A DNA stretch of 64,000 nucleotides from Bradyrhizobium sp. 195 (GCF_023101665.1 NZ_CP082161.1:930001-994000), one strand, 5' to 3'. Positions 1-9,089 are shown, counted from the first letter of the stretch. Notes: generated by a model not told the origin, from the letters alone. Made by a program: numbers and translations.

Positions 1-2
1 AT

Positions 3-110
3 GAATTGGGGCCTTCAGTACTCATGGCAGCACTCTGGCCTTATTCTATCGGTGGCGGGCGGCTCGCGGACGTGATCGCGGCGGGCGCCCTGCAATTCGT
101 AAACGCCTGA
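3..110 (+). CDS. Possible 3' end of a gene cut by the window edge
   Basis: The third forward frame is open from the first bases to a TGA at 108-110 and would end a protein in ...ALQFVNA. No start or ribosome site is visible and the fragment is only about 35 codons, so it could be chance in GC-rich DNA. I do not recognise a family. Confidence 0.2.
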   Translation, partial: ELGPSVLMAALWPYSIGGGRLADVIAAGALQFVNA

Positions 111-402
111 AAAAAGAACGATATTCTCTGCCGTCAATGATACCGCGAAGGCAGCGGAAAGCAAATTTCGAGCCGTAGGTAACCTTACTCCTCGCCGCCG
201 CGGCGATTGGTCATCCTATCACCAGTTAGCCACACTTGGCGATTTTCCGGTTCCCCCCGGCTGCATTCGGCCGCGGGAGATGTCATAAATCGCACGTCCC
301 GGCGATTTGACCGGTCCGAGAACCGGTCCAAGAAGAAGTTGCGCTGAACGCTCCAGTTTTTCTTGTCACGTCAATGAGGGCGTTAGCTTGTCGTTTCCAC
401 CC
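111..402. other. Intergenic stretch with no supported gene
   Basis: This stretch holds no ORF with a credible start. A short direct repeat (accggtcc spaced by a few bases) lies near 309-328, shortly upstream of the DUF3307-like gene. I see no convincing promoter or RNA gene. Confidence 0.4.
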
Positions 403-789
403 ATGTCATCGGCGGTTCCGGTCGAAGCGCTCATTGGCTGGATGTTGCTGCTCACTTTCAAGCACATCATCGCCGATTTCGTCCTTCAGACCGCCTGGAT
501 GGCGCACGGCAAGGACCAGAAGCACGGTTGGGCCCTGCCGCTTCTGGTGCACTGCCTCGTTCACCTTGCGGTTGCGTTGCCGCTGATCCTGATCGTCGCG
601 CCGAGATTCTGGTTTGTGGCCCTGATCGACTTCGTGATCCACATCACGATCGACCGCGCCAAGGGGTTCGTCTCGGCGAATTTCGGGGTCGATCTTGCGC
701 ATCCCTGGTTCTGGACCTTGATCGGCGTCGACCAGGCCCTCCACCATCTCACCGGCTTTGGCCTCTCCATCTTCATGGCGGCGAACTGA
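403..789 (+). CDS. DUF3307-like small integral membrane protein
   Basis: A 128-residue hydrophobic protein. Membrane segments are visible at about residues 8-28, 46-66, 69-83 and 117-127. Polar, His/Asp-rich motifs sit at membrane edges (HIIADFVLQ at 21-29, DFVIHITIDRAKG at 76-88, DQALHHLTG at 110-118). This pattern is typical of the DUF3307 family, whose function is unknown. I chose the ATG at 403 because the membrane core begins just after it; an in-frame upstream extension to 307 is low-complexity and unlikely. The gene stands alone and is followed by a palindromic repeat. The family call rests on recalled motif similarity. Confidence 0.75.
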   Translation: MSSAVPVEALIGWMLLLTFKHIIADFVLQTAWMAHGKDQKHGWALPLLVHCLVHLAVALPLILIVAPRFWFVALIDFVIHITIDRAKGFVSANFGVDLAHPWFWTLIGVDQALHHLTGFGLSIFMAAN

Positions 790-826
790 GGCCTGGCGGC
801 CTCGCACGTAAGGCGGCGGCTAGTTC

Positions 827-904
827 GTAGCCCGGATGGAGCGCAGCGTAATCCCGTGCCACGTACTGCGTCCTTCCCGGATTGCGCTGCGCTCCATCCG
901 GGCC
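827..904. repeat. Palindromic repeat, family 'tagcccggatggagcgcag'
   Basis: An inverted repeat with perfect 18-base outer arms (831-848 and 885-902). A diverged full copy lies at 40561-40646 and a degenerate half copy near 41392-41423. It is noncoding and lies downstream of the DUF3307-like gene, where it could form a strong hairpin in the transcript. Confidence 0.85.
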
Positions 905-1044
905 ACGCAGACCTTCAAGGGATCGGTCGGGAGCCCCACTGATTCGCGGCCAGGGCGCAACCACCCCGGGTGACTACCGGGCAGCGTGGTTAACCTTTCA
1001 TTAGAGAATTGCACTGCATCTTCCGTGCCTGAGGGAGAACTGCA

Positions 1045-1443
1045 ATGTTTTCAAGCCGCGATACCTTTGAAAGCGATTTCTGCCCGGTCCGCGACGAGCT
1101 CCTTGGCGAGATGTATCGCGCCAGCGAGAGTGGCCTGCCGAGGCTGGTTGAGAGTGTTTCCCCTGACGCCCGCGCCAGGTTGGCGCTGTTCTGCTACCGC
1201 CGCAGCCATTTGCACTCGCTGGCGGTCGCGATCGCAGCGAGCTGCAACGAACGCGACCTGATCGAGAACGGCGGCCGCGTCGGCTCGACGCTTTATGCGT
1301 TGGCGCGCGAAGGCACGGCGAAATCCTCGCCGTCGCTGTCGGGCGGCCGCAAGCCGATCACGCTGTCGACCAAGCCCCTCTCGGTGCTCGCACCGCTCGA
1401 GGACGAGTTCGTCGACGAGATCAGCGAAGCGGTTCCGGCTTAA
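1045..1443 (+). CDS. Hypothetical protein, 132 aa
   Basis: The start is supported by a purine-rich ribosome site (gagggagaac) a few bases before the ATG. The protein has an N-terminal half with acidic and aromatic residues, a helical alanine-rich middle (about residues 50-72, including CYRRSHLHSLAVAIAASC), and a Ser/Pro/Lys-rich C-terminal half. I see no signal peptide or catalytic motif and recognise no family. Coding is supported by the plausible start and by composition that changes at the stop. It is monocistronic, and the YkgJ-like gene on the other strand converges on it. Confidence 0.6.
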   Translation: MFSSRDTFESDFCPVRDELLGEMYRASESGLPRLVESVSPDARARLALFCYRRSHLHSLAVAIAASCNERDLIENGGRVGSTLYALAREGTAKSSPSLSGGRKPITLSTKPLSVLAPLEDEFVDEISEAVPA

Positions 1444-1497
1444 GCGCACTTTGTCGGCGCATGATCTTGACGAAAAAGCGCTTCACACTTTTCCGGA

Positions 1498-1824
1498 TCA
1501 TGCGCTAGCGATCACCGGCAGCCCGAACTTCCGCCGCGCCATCGCGCATTCGGCATCGCCCGGCATGCAGGTGCGGCACACTTCCGGCCGCATCGCATAG
1601 ATGCCGCACGCGGTCGCTTTCCCTATTTCCCCCTGCAAGGCCGAGCAGCGATCGCCCTCGCAACGCATGCCGGACTGGCGTTCGTTGACCAGCGTCTCCG
1701 GAATCGCGGCAAGCTCCTCGTCGCTCTCGACCGAGAAGCGCGGCCAGTTGGCCGAATAGCCGCAGCACGCGCCGCAATTCTGGCAACAGCTCGACGGATC
1801 GGTGGGGGAGCTCTCTTCCATCAT
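1498..1824 (-). CDS. YkgJ-family cysteine-cluster protein (putative Zn/Fe-S binding)
   Basis: A 108-residue protein with eleven cysteines at 13, 14, 17, 20, 21, 55, 60, 73, 83, 86 and 93. The opening CCQNCGACC block and later CxxC-like pairs are typical of the YkgJ / CxxCxxCC family, thought to bind a metal or iron-sulfur cluster; the cellular role is unknown. I chose the MM start at 1824/1821 because the upstream extension has no family character and runs into the neighbouring regulator gene. The ATG lies 13 nt upstream of the end of the WYL regulator ORF on the same strand, so the two may be cotranscribed and translationally coupled. Confidence 0.8.
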   Translation of the reverse strand: MMEESSPTDPSSCCQNCGACCGYSANWPRFSVESDEELAAIPETLVNERQSGMRCEGDRCSALQGEIGKATACGIYAMRPEVCRTCMPGDAECAMARRKFGLPVIASA

Positions 1825-1837
1825 CGTCACGTGTTCT

Positions 1838-2536
1838 TCAAGTATCCTTGGGAGGGCCCCAGACCAGGCTCTGCCGCCATCTTGCGCGCAGCACGTCGCG
1901 TCGCTCCGGATATTTCTCGTCGAGATAGTTCGCCTCCACGACGCGGTCGGTGCGGAAGCTGCGGAAGTCGCTGCGCAACTCACACCAGGCGGCGAGCAGC
2001 CGCACGGCTTCGAGATAGCCGACCGAGATCGGCCAGATCATGCGCTCGCTGGCGCGGCCCTGCTCGTCGCGATAGCGCAGCATGATCTTCTTGCCTTCGT
2101 GAATCTGGGTGCGGGTGCGGACCATGTCCAGACGGTCCGGCTCCCTGTTCCAGCTTGGCCGCGCACGGCTAGCCGGCTCCAGCACGAAGGGACGCAGGCG
2201 CTCAGGCACCGTGTCGGCGATCTTGGCCATCAGATCTTCGGCCGCGCGTGCCAGTGCCGAATCGGCGTGGCCGGCGACCCATTGTGCGCCCAGCACTGCC
2301 GCCTCGATCTCGTCGGGTGTCAGCATCAAGGGCGGCAGGTCGAAACCCTTTTCCAGGATGTAGCCCATGCCGGCTTCACCGCGGATCGGCACGCGTTGGC
2401 CAATCAGCGTGGCGATGTCGCGATAGATCGTGCGCTTCGAGGTTTCGAGCTCGGCCGCGATGGCATCCGCCGTCAGCGGCTTACGCGTGCGCCTCAGCAC
2501 CTGGATGATTTGAAACAGCCGATCGGCGCGTCTCAT
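1838..2536 (-). CDS. YafY-type transcriptional regulator, HTH-11 plus WYL domain
   Basis: A 232-residue regulator. Residues about 5-45 form a DeoR/HTH_11-like winged helix (recognition segment ETSKRTIYRDIATL). Residues about 135-205 form a WYL sensor domain whose hallmark block is SVGYLEAVRLLAAWCELR followed by DFRSFRTDRV. Family members bind ligands, sometimes nucleic-acid derivatives, to control neighbouring genes. It lies upstream of the YkgJ-like gene and divergent from the small ORF at 2648 and the GST-like gene, which are the obvious candidate targets. Confidence 0.88.
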   Translation of the reverse strand: MRRADRLFQIIQVLRRTRKPLTADAIAAELETSKRTIYRDIATLIGQRVPIRGEAGMGYILEKGFDLPPLMLTPDEIEAAVLGAQWVAGHADSALARAAEDLMAKIADTVPERLRPFVLEPASRARPSWNREPDRLDMVRTRTQIHEGKKIMLRYRDEQGRASERMIWPISVGYLEAVRLLAAWCELRSDFRSFRTDRVVEANYLDEKYPERRDVLRARWRQSLVWGPPKDT

Positions 2537-2647
2537 GAGGGGTCTCTTGTTGTGGTCTTTTCAGAAGGCGGCGCGCGGCTGCTGACAGGATGTTGGCAGC
2601 AGGGGGGTTCTATACCGGGACAACACATCGACTGAGAGGATTTGTCC

Positions 2648-2923
2648 ATGATCATTCCAACCCATTTCGGCCCGGCCGTCCCGTTGTGGCGCGCCCAGCT
2701 TTGGCAGGCCCAGATTTGGCAAGCATTGGCGCTCAGCCGCCTCGTTTCGCTCGATCTCATGGCCGTTGACCTCCGATTGGCGTTCGCAAGCGTGGTGACA
2801 CGCTCGCTGGTCCAGGCCGCGGACGCGCTGGTCCGCCATGTGATGGGCCGTGCCTGGCGGGGCGCCCGCTTCGCAGAAGATATCACGGCTGCTGCCACCA
2901 TGGTGGCAGCAGCCGGTCGCTAG
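2648..2923 (+). CDS. Hypothetical small protein, 91 aa
   Basis: The ORF begins at an ATG preceded by gaggatttgtcc; a TTG two codons upstream is also possible. The product is rich in Ala, Leu, Trp and Gln, with an early LWRAQLWQAQIWQAL segment and amphipathic helices after it. No membrane segment or known domain is clear. It lies between a WYL regulator (divergent) and a GST-like gene (same strand, 36-nt gap), so it may be the first gene of a short operon controlled by that regulator. Function unknown. Confidence 0.55.
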   Translation: MIIPTHFGPAVPLWRAQLWQAQIWQALALSRLVSLDLMAVDLRLAFASVVTRSLVQAADALVRHVMGRAWRGARFAEDITAAATMVAAAGR

Positions 2924-2959
2924 GTTCCGTCAACTTTCGAGAGGTTCAGGAGAGCTCGC

Positions 2960-3688
2960 ATGATCACGCTTTATGGCTTTGGCACGGGCTTTGGCCTGCC
3001 GGAAATCAGTCCCTTCGTCACCAAGACGGAGGTGCAGCTCAAGATGGCGGGATTGCCCTACCGGAAGGAGCGGGCGATGCCGCCGGCCTCCCCCAAGGGG
3101 CAGCTGCCGTTCATCGACGACGGCGGTGAGGCGGTGGCCGATTCCACCTTCATCCGCGCCCATATCGAGCGGCGCTACGGCTTCGATTTCGACGCCGGCC
3201 TGTCGCTGGCCGAGCGTGCGCAGGCCTGGGCGTTCGAACGGATGATCGAGCACCATGTCTACTGGGGACTGGTCGGGGCGCGCTGGGTCGACCCGGTCAA
3301 TTTCGCCAAGGGTCCCGCCCACTTCTTCGACGGCGCACCGGAGCACAACCGCGAGAAGCTGCGCGAGGATGCGCAATTCCGCGTCGCCGAGAACTATCTG
3401 CTCTCGGGCCTCGGCCGCCACGCGCCAGATGACGACGTCGACCTCGCCGTGCGCTCGTTGTTCGCACTGTCGGTGCAGCTCGCCGACAAGGCGTACCTGA
3501 TGGGCAACAAGCCCTGCGGCGTCGATGCCACGGCCTTCGGTATGCTCGCCGGTGTCCTCTCGCCGTTCTTCGAATCGATCCTGCGCGAGCGTGCCGAGGG
3601 CTTTCCGAACCTCACGGCTTACGTCGACCGCATGATGGACGATTACTATCCTGAGTTCGCCTGGACCCCGCTGCGGCAGGCGGCTTAG
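2960..3688 (+). CDS. Glutathione S-transferase family protein
   Basis: A 242-residue protein with a thioredoxin-like N-terminal domain (ITLYGFGTGFGLPEISPF, then KGQLPFIDDGG around residues 50-58, the cis-Pro region) and a helical C-terminal domain ending in FPNLTAYVDRMM. The layout resembles the metaxin/failed-axon-like GST branch, in which an N-terminal strand is followed by a D(S)xFI-type segment (here VADSTFIRAHIERRYG). The usual catalytic Tyr/Ser/Cys is not obvious, so activity is uncertain. The start has a good ribosome site (caggagagctcgc). A repeat containing inverted-repeat arms follows the stop. Confidence 0.85.
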   Translation: MITLYGFGTGFGLPEISPFVTKTEVQLKMAGLPYRKERAMPPASPKGQLPFIDDGGEAVADSTFIRAHIERRYGFDFDAGLSLAERAQAWAFERMIEHHVYWGLVGARWVDPVNFAKGPAHFFDGAPEHNREKLREDAQFRVAENYLLSGLGRHAPDDDVDLAVRSLFALSVQLADKAYLMGNKPCGVDATAFGMLAGVLSPFFESILRERAEGFPNLTAYVDRMMDDYYPEFAWTPLRQAA

Positions 3689-3715
3689 GCTCAGTCTCGC
3701 CGCGAGCGCGGTGCA

Positions 3716-3843
3716 ACCTCTCCCGCTTGCGGGAGAGGTCGGCGCGAAGCGCCGGGTGAGGGCTCTCTCGGCTGAGGGACTGCTCCGTAATCCCTACGCG
3801 GTGACACCCTCTCCCCAACCCTCTCCCGCAAGCGGGAGAGGGG
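3716..3843. repeat. Palindromic repeat, family 'ctctcccgcttgcgggagag'
   Basis: Two short palindromes (cctctcccgcttgcgggagagg and its complement at the other end) bracket a spacer, making a large inverted repeat between the GST-like gene and the ABC binding-protein gene. A related copy lies at 11698-11841, inside the TRAP operon. Confidence 0.8.
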
Positions 3844-3883
3844 ACGCAGCGACAGCGGAGCGTCAGCTCGCGGCCCGTTGCCA

Positions 3884-3916
3884 AAACAAAAGAGCCGGCC
3901 CGATGGGCCGGCTCTT
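3884..3916 (-). terminator. Rho-independent terminator of the crotonase-fcs-SBP operon
   Basis: On the minus strand a GC-rich stem (AGAGCCGGCC pairing with GGCCGGCTCT, loop CGAT/G) is followed by TTTTGTTTT. It lies 25-57 bases past the stop of the ABC binding-protein gene and closes the five-gene operon. Confidence 0.85.
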
Positions 3917-3940
3917 GTCATCTTGGAGTTTTCGCTGCGC

Positions 3941-5092
3941 TTACTTCACCAGCGTGTACTTGCCGTTCTTCACCGTGAGCAGGATGCGCGAGCGCTCGTC
4001 GAGGCCATAGCGGTCCTTTTCGGTGAAATTGTAGACGCCCTGGCTTGCCGCCAGCTCCCTCTCCGTCAGCAGCGCCTGGCGGATCGCTTCGCGGAATTCC
4101 GGCGTGCCGGGCTTTGCGGTCTTCAGCGCAGTCGGGATGATGCGCTTCAGGATCTCGAACGCATCGTAGGAGTGGCCGGCGAACTGGCTGCGGCTGTTCG
4201 GGCCGTACTTGGCCTCATAGGCCGAGTTGAGCGCGAGGCCCGGCTTCTTGGTCGCGGCTTCATCCGGCTGGTCCTCGGGATCCATCACCGGGCCCGAGGC
4301 CATCAGCACGCCTTCCGCCGCTTTGCCGGCGATGCGGATGAAATCCATGCTGGCGGCGCCATGGGTCTGGTAGATCAGGCCCTGATAGCCGCGTTCGCGC
4401 AGCTCGGTCTGCGGCAGCGCGGCCGCGGTGCCGGAGGCCCCGACCAGGATGGCGTCGGGATTGGCGGCGACGAGCTTCAGCACTTGTCCGGTCACTGACG
4501 TATCGGGACGGGCGAAGCGCTCCTCGTCGACGATGGTCATGCCCATCGGCACGGCCTGCGCCTTGAGGTCGTTGAACCAGAGGTCGCCATAGGAGTCGGA
4601 ATATCCGATATAGCCTAGCGTCTTCACGCCCTTGGCCTTCATGTGATCGTACAGCACCTTGCCCACGATCGGGATCGGCTGCGGCATCGCCACCGACCAC
4701 TTCATGCGCTCCGGCGTGATGGGAAACGGGGCGAGGCCGAAATGCGGAATGCCGGCTTCGTTGGCGACGTTGGAGACCGCGATCGTCGGCGGCGTCAGCG
4801 CCGAGCCCATGATGATGTCGGCCTTGGATTCAGTCACGAAGCGGCGGGCATTGGTGGTCGCGGTGGTGGGATCGCCGCCGTCGTCGAGCACGATCACCTT
4901 CAGCGGCACGCCGCCGATCTCCTTCGGCACGAATTCCAGCGCGTTGCGCTCGGGAATGCCCAGCGCGGCGCCGGGGCCGGTCGTGGTGGTGGTGATGCCG
5001 ATGGTGACTTCGCTGGTCTGCGCCAGCGCGGGCAGCGCCGGCAGGGCAAGCGTCGCCGCGGTGATGGCGGCGGTCAGGTAAAAGCGTTTCAT
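3941..5092 (-). CDS. ABC transporter substrate-binding protein, aromatic/branched-chain type
   Basis: A 383-residue periplasmic binding protein of the Peripla_BP_6 (LivJ-like) family with a signal peptide at 1-24 (KRFYLTAAITAATLALPALPALA). The family core is clear: an IGITTTTTGPGAALG opening, DDGGDPTTATTNARRFV, a SALTPPT ligand loop and YDAFEILK near the C-terminus. A GGGAGGAAT ribosome site precedes the ATG. It is the last gene of an operon with crotonase, CoA ligase, dehydrogenase and thioesterase genes, so I infer an aromatic acid or phenylpropanoid ligand, as for CouP of Rhodopseudomonas. Its permease and ATPase genes are not adjacent; the LivH/LivMG/LivF set at 16.9-20.5 kb lacks its own binding protein and is the likely partner. 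Confidence 0.88.
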   Translation of the reverse strand: MKRFYLTAAITAATLALPALPALAQTSEVTIGITTTTTGPGAALGIPERNALEFVPKEIGGVPLKVIVLDDGGDPTTATTNARRFVTESKADIIMGSALTPPTIAVSNVANEAGIPHFGLAPFPITPERMKWSVAMPQPIPIVGKVLYDHMKAKGVKTLGYIGYSDSYGDLWFNDLKAQAVPMGMTIVDEERFARPDTSVTGQVLKLVAANPDAILVGASGTAAALPQTELRERGYQGLIYQTHGAASMDFIRIAGKAAEGVLMASGPVMDPEDQPDEAATKKPGLALNSAYEAKYGPNSRSQFAGHSYDAFEILKRIIPTALKTAKPGTPEFREAIRQALLTERELAASQGVYNFTEKDRYGLDERSRILLTVKNGKYTLVK

Positions 5093-5182
5093 CTATTCCT
5101 CCCTTTACGTGTTTCTTTGAAAGCAGAAATCGGGGGGTAATTCAGCCCCCTCTTTTGGTGATGCGGCGATTTAGCTTCGGAC

Positions 5183-5602
5183 CTAGCTCCCCGTGAATTT
5201 GGCGACCATTTCCGCAGGGAACGGTGCCGATTTCAGCTTGTCGGGGTTGTCAGGATCACGGCCGACCAGAACGCGGGTCTCGAAACCCTCGATCGCCAGC
5301 GCCTCGCCCTTGTAGACGTTGTGCTTCACCTCGAAGCTCGAGCGCTTGATGCTCTCGATCTTGGTTTCGATGGTGATCCAGTCGCCATAGGTCGAGGGGA
5401 TGTAGAACTTGGCCCGCGTATCGACCATGGGGATTCCCACCAGGCCGTATTTGCGGACCAGGTCCTGCTTGGAGAAGCCGGCGACCTCGAACAGGGTCGA
5501 GGTCGAATCGTCGAACATCGCGAAATAGCGCGGGTAGTAGACGATGTTGGCGGGGTCGCAATCACCCCACTGGATCTGGACGTCGCGCCGGTTCACGAAC
5601 AT
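5183..5602 (-). CDS. Acyl-CoA thioesterase, 4-hydroxybenzoyl-CoA thioesterase type
   Basis: A 139-residue hotdog-fold protein. The N-terminal GDCDPANIVYYPRYF motif (residues 13-27, Asp16 in the position of the catalytic aspartate) matches the Pseudomonas-type 4-hydroxybenzoyl-CoA thioesterase signature. It would release the free aromatic acid from its CoA ester. Its place directly after the 3-hydroxyacyl-CoA dehydrogenase gene (10-nt gap) and in an operon with a feruloyl/coumaroyl-CoA synthase fits release of 4-hydroxybenzoate or vanillate from side-chain shortening. Exact substrate is inferred. Confidence 0.85.
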   Translation of the reverse strand: MFVNRRDVQIQWGDCDPANIVYYPRYFAMFDDSTSTLFEVAGFSKQDLVRKYGLVGIPMVDTRAKFYIPSTYGDWITIETKIESIKRSSFEVKHNVYKGEALAIEGFETRVLVGRDPDNPDKLKSAPFPAEMVAKFTGS

Positions 5603-5612
5603 GCGCGGTGCC

Positions 5613-6374
5613 TTATTTCGGAGCCATGCGCAGCGAGCCGTCGAGGCGCACCACTTCGCCGTTCAGGTACGTATTCTCGACCATGTGCAGCGCAAGCGCG
5701 GCGAACTCGTCGGCTTGGCCGAGCCGGCGCGGGAAGGGGATCGCGGCGGCGAGCGAGTCCTGGGCTTCCTGCGGCAGGTTCGCGAGCAGCGGCGTCAGGA
5801 ACAGGCCGGGTGCGATGGTCAGCACGCGAACGCCGAACTGCGCCAGCTCGCGCGCGATCGGCAGCGTCATGCCGACGATGCCGCCCTTGGAAGCCGAATA
5901 CGCGGACTGGCCGATCTGGCCGTCATAGGCGGCAACGGAGGCGGTATTGATGATGACGCCGCGCTCGCCGGTCGCCTGCGGCTCCAGCTTGGACATCTCG
6001 GCGGCGGCAAGGCGCAGCATGTTGAAGGTGCCGATCAGATTGACCTTGATCACCTTGTCGAAATCGGCGAGCGCCATCGGGCCGTCGCGGCCGACCACGC
6101 GCTTGGCAACGCCGATGCCGGCGCAATTGACCAGCACGCGCGCCGGGCCATGGGCTTTCGCGGCCTGCGCGACCGCGGCCTCGGCGGAGGCGGCATCAGA
6201 GACGTCGCAGGTCACGGCCACGCCCTTGATCTCGGCGGCAACCGTTTCTGCAAGCTTGGCATTGAGATCGCAGACCGCGACCTTGGCGCCCTGCGCCGCC
6301 AGTTTTCGCGCGGTGGCAGCGCCCAATCCCGATGCGCCGCCGGTGACAATGGCTGCCTGATCCTTCAACAACAT
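5613..6374 (-). CDS. Short-chain dehydrogenase, 3-hydroxyacyl-CoA dehydrogenase type II-like
   Basis: A 253-residue SDR. The NAD-binding TGGASGLG is at residues 11-18, Asp36 ends beta-2 (favouring NAD over NADP), a NCAG motif follows, and the catalytic Tyr/Lys are in SAYSASKGG. The overall sequence resembles the HSD17B10 / type II 3-hydroxyacyl-CoA dehydrogenase branch (long insert around [19 protein letters not shown]-terminus [11 protein letters not shown]). A GGAG ribosome site precedes the ATG. In this operon it could oxidise the 3-hydroxy-3-arylpropanoyl-CoA made by the crotonase. This would imply a beta-oxidation rather than a pure hydratase-lyase route, though no thiolase is encoded alongside. 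Confidence 0.87.
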   Translation of the reverse strand: MLLKDQAAIVTGGASGLGAATARKLAAQGAKVAVCDLNAKLAETVAAEIKGVAVTCDVSDAASAEAAVAQAAKAHGPARVLVNCAGIGVAKRVVGRDGPMALADFDKVIKVNLIGTFNMLRLAAAEMSKLEPQATGERGVIINTASVAAYDGQIGQSAYSASKGGIVGMTLPIARELAQFGVRVLTIAPGLFLTPLLANLPQEAQDSLAAAIPFPRRLGQADEFAALALHMVENTYLNGEVVRLDGSLRMAPK

Positions 6375-6399
6375 GGCGTTCTCCTTTGGCGATGATTTC

Positions 6400-8283
6400 T
6401 TAGGCGACCGATATCACACGGTCGGACGGATTGGCAGCGTAGAGCTCTTCGATCAGCGCGGCACGATGCTCGAGCACCGCGCGCTGGTTGATCGAGCCCT
6501 TGTCGGTGACCTCGCCCTTGTCGATCGAGAGCGGCGCGTCCATCAGGATCGCGCGCGTGATCCGCGTCGAGGAGCCGGTGGCTTGGCTGAGGAAACCGGT
6601 CAGGCGCTCGCGGAAGGCTTCGCGCACCAGCCGGTCACGCGTCGCGACGACGAGGTCGTCGGTCGGCAGCGTCGGGTTGATCAGCCGGCAACCGTCGAGA
6701 TCGAGCACGACCAGCGCGGAGACCTCGTCGCGGTTGATGCCGGCGATGACGACGTCGCGCACCAGCGGTGCGCAGGCCGCTGTGAGGCGCGCGCGCAGCG
6801 GGCCGACGCTGACCCAGGTGCCACTGGCGAGCTTGAAGTCTTCACCGACACGGCCGTCGAAATCGAACCCGGCGTTGAGATCATCGGGGTCTGCGGGCTT
6901 GAGCGCATCCCCCATCTTGTAAAATCCTTCCTCGTCGAAGGATTTCGCGCTGATGTCGGGCTGGCGCCAGTAGCCGGGCATGACGTTCGGCCCCTTGGCG
7001 CGCACTTCCAGCTTGCCGTTGTTCGGCACCAGCTTGGCGTCGTTGCCCGAAACAGGCAGGCCGACATGGCCGGAGCGGCTGGTGCGCGGGTTGACCGACA
7101 TGAAGAACGGCGCGGTCTCGGTCGCGCCGAGCCCGGTCAGCATTGGTACGCGATAACCCTTTTCCTTCACCGCGAGCTCATCGAGGCTGTCCCAGATGAA
7201 CGGCGACAGCGCGGCGCCCGAGAAGAACATCGCGTGCAGCCGGTCGAAGAATTTTGCGCGCAGGCCCTGGTCCTCGCGCAAATAGGGCAGCAGCGATTCA
7301 TAGCCCTTGGGCACGTTGAAATAGACCGTCGGCGAGATCTCCTGGAGATTGCGCACGGTCTCCTCGATGCCGCCGGGCATTGGCTTGCCGGCGTCCAGAT
7401 ACATCGAGCCGCCATTGTAGAGCGTCAGCCCGATATTGTGGTTGCCGCCAAAGGTGTGGTTCCACGGCAGCCAGTCGATGATGACGGGCGGCTCGTCCTT
7501 CAGGAAGGCGAGCGTCTCGCGCAGCATCACCTGGTTGGCACAGATCATGCGCTGGGTGTTGATGACGGCCTTGGGGTTGCCGGTCGAGCCCGAGGTCAGC
7601 AGGAATTTCGCGATCGTGTCGGGGCCGATCTTGCCGTGGACGTCGTCGAGATCGCTGCGGATCGGCGTCGCCATGAGGTCGGCGAGCAGGGTGACGTCAC
7701 GGCCCGGCACATGGCCATAGGACGCGGCGATCTCGGTGCCGAGCGAGACATTGGCGGCGAGCGCATCGGCGAACCTGTCGGCATTCTCGGCGAAGACGAG
7801 GCCTGGCGTCAGCAGCTTCATCAGGTAAGACAGCTTGCCGTAATCCTTCGACACCAGCGAATAGGCCGGCGAGACCGGGCAGAACGGAATGCCGGCATAG
7901 AACGAGCCGAACGCGAGCAAAGCGTGGTCGATCGAGTTGCCGGAGAGGATCACGACCGGCCGCTCCGCCGAAAGGCCGCGCGCGATCAGGCTCGAGGCGA
8001 TGTGCCGGCTCGCGACGAGCAGCTCGGCGTAAGTGATCTTGCGCCAGCCGCGGCCGCCTTCGCGCTCGGCCATGAAGACGCGGTCCGGCGTGGTCGCCGC
8101 CCAATGAAGCAGGCGGTCGGTGATGCGGACGGGATAGTCGCCGAGCGACTGCTTGGGCCGCAGGTAGATCGTGCCGTCGTCGCGGCGCTCGATGTTGACG
8201 ATGGGATCGCCGAACGAGATGGGCCGCAGCGGAAAAGTGCTCGCGCCGCGCTCCATGCTGGAAGAGGACGGCTGCGCGCTCAT
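6400..8283 (-). CDS. fcs: Feruloyl/p-coumaroyl-CoA synthase (ATP-dependent acyl-CoA ligase)
   Basis: A 627-residue member of the adenylate-forming family. The AMP-binding loop [15 protein letters not shown] is at about residues 223-237, the A5-like GLGATE block is in the middle, and the [14 protein letters not shown] hinge lies towards the C-terminus. The N-terminal segment and overall length match feruloyl-CoA synthases, which activate ferulate, p-coumarate or caffeate with ATP and CoA. Its ATG overlaps the crotonase stop by four bases (ATGA), so the two are translationally coupled, as expected for the pair that starts phenylpropanoid degradation. The preferred hydroxycinnamate cannot be told from sequence. 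Confidence 0.9.
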   Translation of the reverse strand: MSAQPSSSSMERGASTFPLRPISFGDPIVNIERRDDGTIYLRPKQSLGDYPVRITDRLLHWAATTPDRVFMAEREGGRGWRKITYAELLVASRHIASSLIARGLSAERPVVILSGNSIDHALLAFGSFYAGIPFCPVSPAYSLVSKDYGKLSYLMKLLTPGLVFAENADRFADALAANVSLGTEIAASYGHVPGRDVTLLADLMATPIRSDLDDVHGKIGPDTIAKFLLTSGSTGNPKAVINTQRMICANQVMLRETLAFLKDEPPVIIDWLPWNHTFGGNHNIGLTLYNGGSMYLDAGKPMPGGIEETVRNLQEISPTVYFNVPKGYESLLPYLREDQGLRAKFFDRLHAMFFSGAALSPFIWDSLDELAVKEKGYRVPMLTGLGATETAPFFMSVNPRTSRSGHVGLPVSGNDAKLVPNNGKLEVRAKGPNVMPGYWRQPDISAKSFDEEGFYKMGDALKPADPDDLNAGFDFDGRVGEDFKLASGTWVSVGPLRARLTAACAPLVRDVVIAGINRDEVSALVVLDLDGCRLINPTLPTDDLVVATRDRLVREAFRERLTGFLSQATGSSTRITRAILMDAPLSIDKGEVTDKGSINQRAVLEHRAALIEELYAANPSDRVISVA

Positions 8284-9089
8284 GATTTCGGCTTCACCTT
8301 TGCGGTCTTGTGTTCGAGGAATTCGCGGATCCGGCGTTTTGCCTCCTTGTCGCTCTGCGCGACGGTCGCCATCAGCGATTCCATCAGGAGGCCGGTCTGC
8401 GGATTGGCCTCCGCGATCATCGGCAGTGCCTGGAGCACGGCGAAATTGGTCAGCGGCGCGTTGGAGGCGACCTTGGTCGCGAGCTCCATCGCCTTGCCGA
8501 GCGCGTTGCCGGCTTCCGTGACATATTGCGCGAAGCCGTAGGAGGCGCCTTCGGTCGCGCTATAGACGCGGCCCGTCAGCATCATGTCCATCATCCGGGC
8601 GACACCGATCAGCCGCGGCAACCGCACCGAGCCGCCGCCGCCGACGAAGATGCCGCGTTGTCCCTCCGGCAGCGCGAAATAGGTCGACGGCTCCGCGACG
8701 CGGATATGCGCCGAGCAGGCAAGCTCCAGCCCGCCGCCGATCACCGCGCCCCTGAGGGCCGCGATTACGGGTACGCGGCTGTACTGGATGCGGTCGAACA
8801 CCCGGTGCCACATCTGCGAATGGAGCAGGCCGCCGGTCGCGTCGTGCTCGGTCAGCTCGGAGAGGTCCAGGCCACTGGAGAAATGATCGCCGATGCCGTG
8901 GATGACGACCGCGCCGATATCCTCGGGCAGGTTCGCGAAACACTCGCCGATTTCCAGGATGATGCCGTCGTTGAGCGCATTGCGCTTGGCCGGCCGGTTC
9001 AGACCCACGGTCAGAACCCGGTCCGCCCTTTCGATCCGGAGTAGCCCGGAGGCACCCGCGTCAGCGGTCTCAGCGTTTCCCTGTGTCAT
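8280..9089 (-). CDS. Crotonase-family enoyl-CoA hydratase, probable hydroxycinnamoyl-CoA hydratase(-lyase)
   Basis: A 269-residue crotonase-fold enzyme. The oxyanion-hole segments are HFSSGLDLSEL and ALRGAVIGGGLELACS, and the acidic active-site region is FALPEGQRGIFVGGGGSVRLPR, where the Glu of LPEGQ sits at the usual catalytic position. It is the first gene of the operon, directly upstream of the CoA ligase. It would add water across the double bond of feruloyl- or coumaroyl-CoA; whether it also cleaves the product to the aldehyde (hydratase-lyase) is not certain. No vanillin dehydrogenase gene is visible nearby, and the next genes suit a beta-oxidation route instead. Confidence 0.85.
   Translation of the reverse strand: MTQGNAETADAGASGLLRIERADRVLTVGLNRPAKRNALNDGIILEIGECFANLPEDIGAVVIHGIGDHFSSGLDLSELTEHDATGGLLHSQMWHRVFDRIQYSRVPVIAALRGAVIGGGLELACSAHIRVAEPSTYFALPEGQRGIFVGGGGSVRLPRLIGVARMMDMMLTGRVYSATEGASYGFAQYVTEAGNALGKAMELATKVASNAPLTNFAVLQALPMIAEANPQTGLLMESLMATVAQSDKEAKRRIREFLEHKTAKVKPKS

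Noticed and set aside
6373..8541. A 722-codon open frame on the plus strand opposite fcs
   Set aside because: Shadow of the feruloyl-CoA synthase gene, with an Arg/Asp/His-rich low-complexity translation.
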